The notes below the pieces were generated by a model. The model worked only from the letters and a program-made list of their open reading frames with translations. It made no database searches and was not told the DNA's origin. A DNA stretch of 64,000 bases from Hymenobacter nivis (GTDB taxonomy: Bacteria > Bacteroidota > Bacteroidia > Cytophagales > Hymenobacteraceae): positions 1 to 64,000 of the forward strand of contig NZ_RCYZ01000001.1 in NCBI RefSeq assembly GCF_006439025.1, written 5' to 3'. Positions 44,549-51,745 of this stretch are shown piece by piece. A program made the translations under genes and the position numbers. Every line of letters starts with the position of its first letter. Position 1 is the first letter of the stretch.

Positions 44549-45058
44549 ATGCGCTGTTTTCTACTTTATCTGTTGCTTTTCCTAGCCGGTGGTCGGGCTT
44601 TTGCCCAAACCACGCCGTCGATGGCCCGCACCGACTCATTGGTGGCCGCTTCGCAGGCGGTGGTGCAGGCCCAGCAACTGGCGGCCCAGGCCAGCGCGGC
44701 CACCGCCCAAGCCAACGCGGCCACCGATACCGTGGGGGCCCTGCACCGGCTGTACGCGGCGCGGCGGCATCGGCGCCTGCTGATTGCAGGTGGCTTCATA
44801 GCGGTTACCGCGGCCGGCCTGGCCATCGACCAAAATAGGGACAATCCCGGGCAATACCAGGGCTTGGTTAACATAGCCTTCGTGGTCTTAGTGGGCGTGC
44901 CGGTACTGGCGGCTAATTTTTTCTACCACGCCCACTACAGCCGCAAAAAGGAGCGGCGCACCATTGCCGCCTTCGAAGCCCACCAGTTGCCCGCGTCCAC
45001 CAAGGCCCAGCTGCAAAGCAAGTTTTTCCAACTGCCAAACAGCGCCACGCAGCGCTAG
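44549..45058 (+). CDS. Unknown membrane protein with signal peptide
   Basis: 169 residues. Signal peptide (MRCFLLYLLLFLAGGRAFAQ), then an Ala/Gln-rich helical stretch (VVQAQQLAAQASAATAQANAA) likely to form a coiled coil, then two transmembrane helices (about 77-95 and 108-128) and a basic C-terminal tail (HYSRKKERRTIAAFEAHQ). No family recognised. Its start lies directly after the terminator of the receptor gene. Confidence 0.65.
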   Translation: MRCFLLYLLLFLAGGRAFAQTTPSMARTDSLVAASQAVVQAQQLAAQASAATAQANAATDTVGALHRLYAARRHRRLLIAGGFIAVTAAGLAIDQNRDNPGQYQGLVNIAFVVLVGVPVLAANFFYHAHYSRKKERRTIAAFEAHQLPASTKAQLQSKFFQLPNSATQR

Positions 45059-45109
45059 CTGGGGGCCCCCGGCGCGTGGCCTGAGGGCCCGTTCCGCAGC
45101 CTGTGTATC

Positions 45110-45184
45110 GAGTTAAAAGTTGAGGGTTAAAAGTAAAAACACACAATCGTTGTGTTTTTACTTTTAACCCTCAACTTTTAACTC
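45110..45184. terminator. 34-bp perfect palindrome between convergent genes
   Basis: Arms 45110-45143 and 45151-45184, 7-nt loop. AT-rich, unlike the GC-rich surroundings, and sharing GTTAAAAGTTGAG with the inverted repeat at 8411-8468. Likely a bidirectional terminator or a mobile palindromic unit reused as one. Confidence 0.75.
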
Positions 45185-45201
45185 CACTTTGGCGACTTGC
45201 C

Positions 45202-47739
45202 CTACCCTGATAGGAACCGCGCCAGGTACGGCGCAATGCGGCTGGCGGGGGCCCCGGCCACGTCGGCCGGGGGCGCGGCGATGACCACTTTGCCGCCCTC
45301 GTCGCCGGCGCCGGGGCCGATGTCGATGAGCCAGTCGGCGGCGGCGATGACGCGCATTTCGTGCTCCACCACCACCACCGTGTTGCCGGCTACGACCAGG
45401 GCGTTGAGTTGCAGGAGCAGGCGCTCCACGTCGGAGGGGTGCAGGCCGGTGGTGGGCTCGTCGAGCACGTAGAGGGTGTGGCCGCGGGCGGGGCGCTGCA
45501 GCTCGGTGGCGAGCTTCACGCGCTGGGCCTCGCCGCCGCTGAGCTCGGTGGCGGGCTGCCCGAGGCGCAGGTAGCCCAGGCCCACGTCGCGCAGCACGGT
45601 GAGGGGCCGGCGCACGGTGGCGTCTTCCGAGAAGAAGGCCCAGGCGTCGTCCACGGTCAGGCCCAGCACGTCGGCAATGCTTTTGCCCTGGTACTTGATT
45701 TCCAGCGTTTTCTCGTTGTAGCGGGCCCCGTGGCACACCGGGCAGGGCGCGTACACGCTGGGCAAAAACAACAGCTCCACCATCACGAAGCCTTCGCCCT
45801 GGCAGTTTTCGCAGCGCCCCTTGGCCACGTTGAACGAGAAGCGGCCGGCGTCGTAGCGCCGCTTCTTGGCCTCGGGGGTGGCGGCGAACAGCTGCCGCAC
45901 GGGGTCGAACAGGCCCGTGTAGGTGGCCAGGTTGGAGCGCGGCGTACGGCCGATGGGGCGCTGGTCTACCTGCACCAAGCGGCGGATGCCGGCCAGGCCC
46001 TGGGCCAAGTGGCCGCCGGTGGCCTCGGGCGCGGCGCGCTCCAGCGGGTCGCCTTCCTCGTCTTCGGCAGGCAGGGCCTGGCCGAGCTGGGCGGCCACCA
46101 GCTCCACCAGCACCTGGCTCACGAGGCTGGATTTGCCCGAGCCCGACACGCCCGTGACGGCCGTGAAGACGCCCAACGGAAAGTCAACGTCCAGGTTGCT
46201 AAGGTTGTGGCGCGTGACGCCGCGCAATTGCAGCCAGCCGGCGGCCGGGCGCGGCGCGGGCAGCGCGGGCTTCGTAGCGTCAAAGAGGTAGCGGCGGGTT
46301 TGCGACTCGGCCACGGCGGCCAGGCCAGCGGGTGGGCCGCTGTAGAGGATGCGGCCGCCCAGGGCCCCGGCCTGGGGCCCCACGTCCACGAGCCAGTCGG
46401 CCTGGCGCACCACGTCGAGGTTGTGCTCGACCACGAACAGCGAATTGCCCGCTTTTTTCAGGCCGGCCAGGGCCGCGAGCAGCGCCTCGGTGTCGGCCGG
46501 GTGCAGGCCGGCGGAGGGCTCGTCGAGCACGTACACCACCCCGAACAGGTTGGAATACAGCTGGGTGGCGAGCCGCAGCCGCTGCAGCTCGCCGGGCGAG
46601 AGCGTGGGCGTGCCGCGCTCCAGCGACAGGTAGCCCAGGCCCAAATCGAGCAACACGGCCAGGCGGGCCACCAAGTCAGCGGCGATGCGCTGCGTGACGA
46701 TGGCCTTCTCCGGCGCGGCGGCTTCAGCCTTCTTGCTCAGCGCCTTGGCGTCGGCGTAGGGCCCCAGCACGTCGGCCAGGCGCTTGAGGGGCAGGCGTGA
46801 GAAATCGGCAATGTCGAGCCCAGCGAAGGTCACGGCCAGGGCCTCCTGGCGCAGGCGCTTGCCGTGGCAGGTGGGGCACTCCTGGCTGAGCATGTACTGG
46901 GCCACGCGCTTCTTCATCAGGGCGCTTTGGGTGGTGGCGAAGGTGTGCAGCACGTGCCGCTTCACGCCCGTGAAGGTGCCCATGTAGTTGGGCGGCTCCT
47001 TGCGCTTGAGGGCCCGCTGGGTCTGCTCGGGCGAGTAGCCGGGGTACACGGGTACCACGGGCTGCTCGTCGGTGAACAGGATCCAGTCGCGGTCCTTTTG
47101 GGGCAAGTCCTGCCAGGGCGTGTCCACGTCGTAGCCCAGCGTCACGAGGATGTCGCGCTGGTTTTGGCCGCCCCAAGCCTGGGGCCACGCCGCAATGGCC
47201 CGCTCGCGGATGGTGAGCGTGGGGTCGGGCACCATGGTTTGCTCGGTCACTTCGTACACGCGGCCCAGGCCGTGGCAGGTGGGGCAGGCGCCCTCGGGCG
47301 TGTTGGGCGAAAAGCCCTCGGCGTACACAATACCTTGGCCCTTAGGATAATCACCGGCCCGCGAGTACAGCATCCGCAGCAGGTTGGCGAGCGTGGTGAC
47401 CGAGCCCACCGACGAGCGGGTGCTGGGGGCCCCGCGCTGCTGCTGCAACGCCACGGCCGGCGGCAGCCCGTCGATGCGGTCCACCTCGGGCACCGCCATT
47501 TGGTGGAACAGGCGCCGCGCGTAGGGCGACACCGACTCGAGGTAGCGGCGCTGGGCCTCGGCGTAGAGCGTGCCAAAGGCCAGGCTGGACTTGCCCGACC
47601 CCGACACGCCGGTGAACACCACCAGCGCGTCGCGCGGGATGTCCACGTCCACGTTTTGCAGGTTGTGCTCGCGGGCGCCGCGCACGGTTACGTAGCCGGC
47701 AAGCGGCTCATGGTTAGTTTTTTGGGAAGAATTGGCCAT
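45202..47739 (-). CDS. UvrA-like ABC ATPase, class II (UvrA2)
   Basis: 845 residues, about 100 shorter than canonical UvrA. Two ABC modules: Walker A GVSGSGKSS (about 44-52) and again in the C-terminal half; signature LSPGELQRLRLA and LSGGEAQRVKLA; Walker B VVYVLDEPSAGLHP and LYVLDEPTTGLHP. Zinc motifs CPTCHGLG, CPTCHGKR and CENCQGEG/CPVCHGAR remain. The UvrB-binding insertion after the first Walker A appears reduced (VDRIDGLPPAVALQQQ follows soon), as in UvrA2 proteins linked to DNA-intercalating drug tolerance. Probably not the main excision-repair UvrA. Confidence 0.88.
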   Translation of the reverse strand: MANSSQKTNHEPLAGYVTVRGAREHNLQNVDVDIPRDALVVFTGVSGSGKSSLAFGTLYAEAQRRYLESVSPYARRLFHQMAVPEVDRIDGLPPAVALQQQRGAPSTRSSVGSVTTLANLLRMLYSRAGDYPKGQGIVYAEGFSPNTPEGACPTCHGLGRVYEVTEQTMVPDPTLTIRERAIAAWPQAWGGQNQRDILVTLGYDVDTPWQDLPQKDRDWILFTDEQPVVPVYPGYSPEQTQRALKRKEPPNYMGTFTGVKRHVLHTFATTQSALMKKRVAQYMLSQECPTCHGKRLRQEALAVTFAGLDIADFSRLPLKRLADVLGPYADAKALSKKAEAAAPEKAIVTQRIAADLVARLAVLLDLGLGYLSLERGTPTLSPGELQRLRLATQLYSNLFGVVYVLDEPSAGLHPADTEALLAALAGLKKAGNSLFVVEHNLDVVRQADWLVDVGPQAGALGGRILYSGPPAGLAAVAESQTRRYLFDATKPALPAPRPAAGWLQLRGVTRHNLSNLDVDFPLGVFTAVTGVSGSGKSSLVSQVLVELVAAQLGQALPAEDEEGDPLERAAPEATGGHLAQGLAGIRRLVQVDQRPIGRTPRSNLATYTGLFDPVRQLFAATPEAKKRRYDAGRFSFNVAKGRCENCQGEGFVMVELLFLPSVYAPCPVCHGARYNEKTLEIKYQGKSIADVLGLTVDDAWAFFSEDATVRRPLTVLRDVGLGYLRLGQPATELSGGEAQRVKLATELQRPARGHTLYVLDEPTTGLHPSDVERLLLQLNALVVAGNTVVVVEHEMRVIAAADWLIDIGPGAGDEGGKVVIAAPPADVAGAPASRIAPYLARFLSG

Positions 47740-47920
47740 ACACAGCAGAGCAAAAACGAGCCGGCGGGTAGCGGCGGCGCGACTTTCCCATACGCAAGTG
47801 GGGCCCCGGCATCTGGCTCTGGGGCCCTACTTTTTGACCGCCGGGACCACCGCGCGGCTTGCGGCAGCGGCTGAAGCGTAGCAAAGCGCATGCTCATCAA
47901 GCACCGCGGCACCCCACGCA

Positions 47921-47957
47921 AACGGCCGCGGCGGGAATTGCTCCCACCGCGGCCGTT
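47921..47957 (-). terminator. Candidate terminator of the Gly-rich lipoprotein gene
   Basis: 16-bp arms 47921-47936 and 47942-47957 with one mismatch, 5-nt loop, 28 nt past the stop. The following T-run is short (TTT). Confidence 0.55.
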
Positions 47958-47984
47958 CAATACTATTCTTAAAAGCGCCCTGGG

Positions 47985-48350
47985 CTAGCGCCCGCGGCCG
48001 CCCCGCCCGCCAAAGCCGCCGCGGGGGCCGCCGCCCCCAAAGCCGCCACGGGGGCCGCCGTTGAAGCCGGCGCGGGGGTTGCCGTTGCCGCGGCCGTCGC
48101 TGTAGTGGCCGTGGCCGCCGCGGTAGGCACCGCCCCGGTTAGGCACCACGATGACGTTGGGGCGCGGGGCGTAGTAAGGCCGCCGCGCGTAGTAGCCAGG
48201 GGCCCCGTAGCCGTAGCCGGGGGCCCCGTAGTAACCGGGCCCGCCGTAGCCGCCACCGCCGTAGTAGCCGCCGGCCCCGACGGAAGCGGTACAGCCGCTG
48301 AGCAGCACCACAAACAGCCCCAAAACGAACAACATGGATTTAGCTTTCAT
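47985..48350 (-). CDS. Gly/Tyr/Arg-rich lipoprotein
   Basis: 121 residues. Lipoprotein signal with lipobox LLSGC (Cys20). The mature part is low complexity: GYYGGGGYGGPGYY repeats, then ARRPYYAPRPNVIVVPN, and an RGG-rich tail (GGPRGGFGGGGPRGGFGG). Such small surface lipoproteins are common in Bacteroidota with no known role. The reading frame is preferred over the overlapping one because of its clean signal peptide. Confidence 0.8.
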   Translation of the reverse strand: MKAKSMLFVLGLFVVLLSGCTASVGAGGYYGGGGYGGPGYYGAPGYGYGAPGYYARRPYYAPRPNVIVVPNRGGAYRGGHGHYSDGRGNGNPRAGFNGGPRGGFGGGGPRGGFGGRGGRGR

Positions 48351-48617
48351 ATCGATAAGCGCCGGAGCGCGTCAGTTAAAAGTGAAAGGATAACATTGGT
48401 ATACTATACAAATTGCCGGCCAGAATAATTGCCGGCCCCAGGGCCCTACGCGCCGCTGGGGCCTGGGGCGGGGCGCGGTTGGGCGGGTTTGGGGGGCCGG
48501 CGGCTGGCCGGGGCGCGGGGGCCCCGGGGGCCGAAATATGAGGAAGCAGTGAGCCGAATGCCCCGTTTTTGGTGTTATCCCCGTATACCATCGGATTCTA
48601 CCATCCGCACACCCCGC

Positions 48618-50792
48618 ATGCCCAGAACAATTATTGTTTCTAACCGCCTCCCCACCAAAGTACAACGCACCGACGACGGCCTCACCTTTCAGCCCAGCGA
48701 AGGCGGCCTGGCCACGGGCCTGGGATCCATCTACCGCCAGGAAGGCAATGTGTGGGTGGGCTGGCCGGGCCTATTTCTAGAAGATGCCACCGAAGAGCAG
48801 TACATCACCGAGGCTTTGCGGGGCGACAGCATGGCCCCGGTGTTCCTCACGGAATCCGAAATATTAGATTATTACGAGGGCTTCAGCAACTCCACGCTCT
48901 GGCCCACCTTCCACTACTTCCCGCAGTTTGCCACCTATGAGCCCGCCCACTGGGCCGCCTACGTGGCCGTGAACGAGAAGTTCTGCCAGGCCGTGCTGGC
49001 CCAGGCGGGCCCCGAAGACACGATTTGGGTGCACGACTACCAGCTGATGCTGCTGCCGGCCATGCTGCGCGCGGCCCGGCCCGAGGCCACCATCGGCTTC
49101 TTCCTGCACATCCCCTTCCCTTCCTACGAGCTGCTGCGGGTGCTGCCCTGGCGTACCGAGCTGCTACTCGGCCTGCTCGGGGCCGACCTCGTGGGCTTCC
49201 ACACCTTTGGCTACATGCGGCACTTCCTCAGCGCCGTAACGCACCTGCTGGGCCACACCACCACCAACGGGCTGATTGAAACGCCTACCCGCACGGTGCT
49301 CGTCGATGCTTTCCCGATGGGCATTGACTACGAGCGGTTTGTGAAGGCCGCGGCCTCCGAAGAAGCCATTCAGCACGAAGCCGTCTACCGCCAGGCCCTG
49401 GGCACGAGCCGCGTGGTGCTCTCCATCGACCGGCTCGACTACACCAAGGGCATTGCCCAGCGCCTGCTGGCCTTCGAGCAACTCTTGATGCGCTACCCCG
49501 AGTGGGTGGGCCAGGTGAGCTTGATCATGGTGGTGGTGCCCTCGCGCGACCAAGTAGCGCAGTACGCATCGCTGAAGCAGGAAATTGACGAGCTGGTGGG
49601 CCGCATCAACGCCCAGTACCGCACCATCGGCTGGAACCCCATCCACTACTTCTACCGCTCGTTTCCGCTTGAGGAGCTGGCCTCCCTCTACCGCCTGGCC
49701 GAAGTGGCGCTGGTGACGCCCGTGCGCGACGGCATGAACTTGGTAGCCAAGGAATACATCGCCAGCAAGGCCGACGGCCACGGCGTGCTCATCCTCAGCG
49801 AGCGGGCCGGCGCGGCGCGCGAACTCTCCGATGCCCTGCTCATCAACCCTACCGACCTGGTGGGCCATGCCGAGGCCCTGCACCAGGCCCTGGTGATGCC
49901 CGAGGATGAGCAGGCCCAGCGCCTCGACGCCATGCGGGCCCTGGTGAAGCGCTACAACGTGTTTTCGTGGACGAAGCTGTTCATGAACCAGCTCACCTAC
50001 AGCAAGATGAAGCAGCACACAATGGCCACCGATTTCCTGAGCCCCAACACCATCGACCGGCTGGTGGCCGACTACCGTGCCGCGCCCCGGCGCTTGCTGC
50101 TGCTCGACTACGACGGCACCCTGACCAGCTTCCACCCCGATCCCCAGCGCGCCGAGCCCGACTTTGAGCTGCGCCTGCTGCTGCGGGCCCTCGCCGACAA
50201 CCCCCAGAACCGGGTGGTCGTCATCAGTGGGCGCGACCGGACCACGCTGCAAAAGTGGCTCGGCGACCTGCCCATCGACTTCATTGCCGAGCACGGCGTG
50301 TGGCTGCGCCCGGCCGGCCAGGAGTGGGAGCTGTTTCAGGCCCTGAACAACGACTGGATGCGCGAAATGCGCCCGGTGCTCGATCTGTACGTGGCCCGCA
50401 CCGCCGGCTCGTTTGTGGAGGTAAAGGACTACTCGCTGGTGTGGCACTACCGACGCGCCGACGCCGACCTGGGGGCCGTGCGCGCCCGCGAGCTGCTCAC
50501 CCACCTCACCTTCATGACCTCGAACACCGACTTGCAGGTAATGGAGGGCAATAAGGTCATCGAAATCAAGAACGCCGGCATCCACAAGGGGGCCGCCGCC
50601 AGCCGCTGGCTGGCCCAGTACCCAGCCGATTTTGTAATGGCCCTCGGCGACGACCGCACCGACGAAGACACCTTCCGGGCCCTGCCCGACGCGGCCTACA
50701 CCATCCGGGTGGGCACCGGGGCCCGCTCGCGCGCCCGCTTCCACCTACCGGGCGTGCCAGCGGTGCGCGAATTACTCCGCAAGCTGCTCTAG
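48618..50792 (+). CDS. Bifunctional trehalose-6-phosphate synthase/phosphatase (OtsA-OtsB fusion)
   Basis: 724 residues. Residues 1-~470 are GT20 synthase: IIVSNRLP, SEGGLATGL, VWVGWPG, WVHDYQLMLLPAMLR, IGFFLHIPFPSYELLRVLPW, LSIDRLDYTKGI, and PVRDGMNLVAKEYIA. Residues ~490-724 are HAD-type phosphatase: nucleophile motif LLLLDYDGTLTSF, VVISGRDRTTL, FIAEHG and ALGDDRTDEDTF. It makes trehalose from UDP-glucose and glucose-6-P in one polypeptide, for osmotic or desiccation protection. The start is the ATG giving MPRTIIVSNRLP. A GH15 enzyme that could degrade trehalose lies 6 kb downstream. Confidence 0.95.
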   Translation: MPRTIIVSNRLPTKVQRTDDGLTFQPSEGGLATGLGSIYRQEGNVWVGWPGLFLEDATEEQYITEALRGDSMAPVFLTESEILDYYEGFSNSTLWPTFHYFPQFATYEPAHWAAYVAVNEKFCQAVLAQAGPEDTIWVHDYQLMLLPAMLRAARPEATIGFFLHIPFPSYELLRVLPWRTELLLGLLGADLVGFHTFGYMRHFLSAVTHLLGHTTTNGLIETPTRTVLVDAFPMGIDYERFVKAAASEEAIQHEAVYRQALGTSRVVLSIDRLDYTKGIAQRLLAFEQLLMRYPEWVGQVSLIMVVVPSRDQVAQYASLKQEIDELVGRINAQYRTIGWNPIHYFYRSFPLEELASLYRLAEVALVTPVRDGMNLVAKEYIASKADGHGVLILSERAGAARELSDALLINPTDLVGHAEALHQALVMPEDEQAQRLDAMRALVKRYNVFSWTKLFMNQLTYSKMKQHTMATDFLSPNTIDRLVADYRAAPRRLLLLDYDGTLTSFHPDPQRAEPDFELRLLLRALADNPQNRVVVISGRDRTTLQKWLGDLPIDFIAEHGVWLRPAGQEWELFQALNNDWMREMRPVLDLYVARTAGSFVEVKDYSLVWHYRRADADLGAVRARELLTHLTFMTSNTDLQVMEGNKVIEIKNAGIHKGAAASRWLAQYPADFVMALGDDRTDEDTFRALPDAAYTIRVGTGARSRARFHLPGVPAVRELLRKLL

Positions 50793-50897
50793 GCACTGAG
50801 CCATTAGCTGATGAATTTTACTCTTATTGTCAGTCAGTTACAAAATAAAACGGTAGCTGTTTGCTTTTGTAACTGATTACGCAAACGCAGCCGTACG

Positions 50898-50939
50898 AAA
50901 CAGCGTGGCCCCAACCAATCGGTTGGGGCCACGCTGTTT
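50898..50939 (+). terminator. Terminator of the trehalose gene
   Basis: 19-bp perfect stem (50898-50916 with 50921-50939), AATC loop, followed by T residues to 50941. Confidence 0.85.
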
Positions 50940-50944
50940 TTGTT

Positions 50945-50990
50945 TAGGGCCCCCACCGGCCCCGGCGCACCTGGGCCGGTGGGGGCCCTA
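50945..50990 (-). terminator. GC-rich hairpin, likely 3' end of the VOC gene
   Basis: 18-bp perfect arms 50945-50962 and 50973-50990. It sits immediately next to the preceding terminator, giving back-to-back hairpins between convergent genes. Confidence 0.6.
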
Positions 50991-51083
50991 ATTCCTTAGT
51001 CCGCGTGCGTGGCGAATAGCGGCAGTTCCTGGTTTGATAGGGCCGTGCCGTCCCCGGGGCAAGCAGGCGCCGCCTTAGCCAAT

Positions 51084-51455
51084 TCACTGTCCTTTATTGA
51101 ACTCGCCGATGTGCCACAGCACGCCGGAAGGGTCGTGGACGAACCCCTCCTTGCCCCAAGCTTCCTGCCGGATGGGCACGAGGCGGACGCCCTCGCACTG
51201 GCCGGGCAAGTCCAGCGCCGTTAGCTCCGCCCAAAACTGCTCCACGTCCGCCACTTCCAGAAACAGCATGGTGTTGTCAACCCAATCTTGCACGTAGGCG
51301 TCCTGCAAATAAAAGCCGGCGCCCGGTAGCGCGAAATAGGACAGGGCCGGTGAGACAATCGTTTCGGTGAAGCCGAAGGCGCGGTAGAAGCGGCGCGAAA
51401 CGGCAAAATCTCGGGCGCCAACAAACGGGCGAATGGAAAGGGCTGGGGTGGGCAT
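51084..51455 (-). CDS. VOC-superfamily (glyoxalase/bleomycin resistance-like) protein
   Basis: 123 residues, one complete VOC unit of two beta-alpha-beta-beta-beta modules: SIRPFVGARDFAVSRRFYRAFGF, then YFALPGAGFYLQD, TMLFLEVADVEQFWAEL and FVHDPSGVLWHIGEF with a terminal Glu ligand. Monomers of this size act as dimeric metal enzymes or antibiotic-binding proteins. Substrate unknown. Confidence 0.85.
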   Translation of the reverse strand: MPTPALSIRPFVGARDFAVSRRFYRAFGFTETIVSPALSYFALPGAGFYLQDAYVQDWVDNTMLFLEVADVEQFWAELTALDLPGQCEGVRLVPIRQEAWGKEGFVHDPSGVLWHIGEFNKGQ

Positions 51456-51642
51456 GGGGTCAGAAATTGCAGAAAACGAGGTGGCAGGGGACCAGCGCTA
51501 CGGGGCAAGATGGGGCTTCCTTGCCAATTATTAGGCCCCAGGCAGGGGCGCGCAATTGCGGGCTCATTACTCGCTACCTACGCAGCCTAATCAGCCTAAT
51601 CAGCATGAAGTTCTGTTAAAATTAAACCAAGGAAATATATCA

Positions 51643-51670
51643 TTGCAACTACCGGCGGCGTTTACCTTTG
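51643..51670 (+). promoter_or_regulatory. Promoter TTG-n17-TACCTTTG
   Basis: TTG at 51643-51645 and exact TACCTTTG at 51663-51670, 75 nt before the ATG at 51746. The surrounding 51610-51645 is AT-rich. This is the best -33/-7 pair in the window. Confidence 0.6.
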
Positions 51671-51745
51671 GCAGCTAAGAGGGCATCTGGGCTGCAACTA
51701 ACTGGGTCCACTTTGTCTCCTTAAGCCGTTCTCTTCCTTCCTTCT

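Noticed and set aside
48394..48410. Small palindrome GTATACTATAC between the Gly-rich lipoprotein and the trehalose gene
   Set aside because: Too short and AT-rich to call an operator without a second copy or a known regulator.
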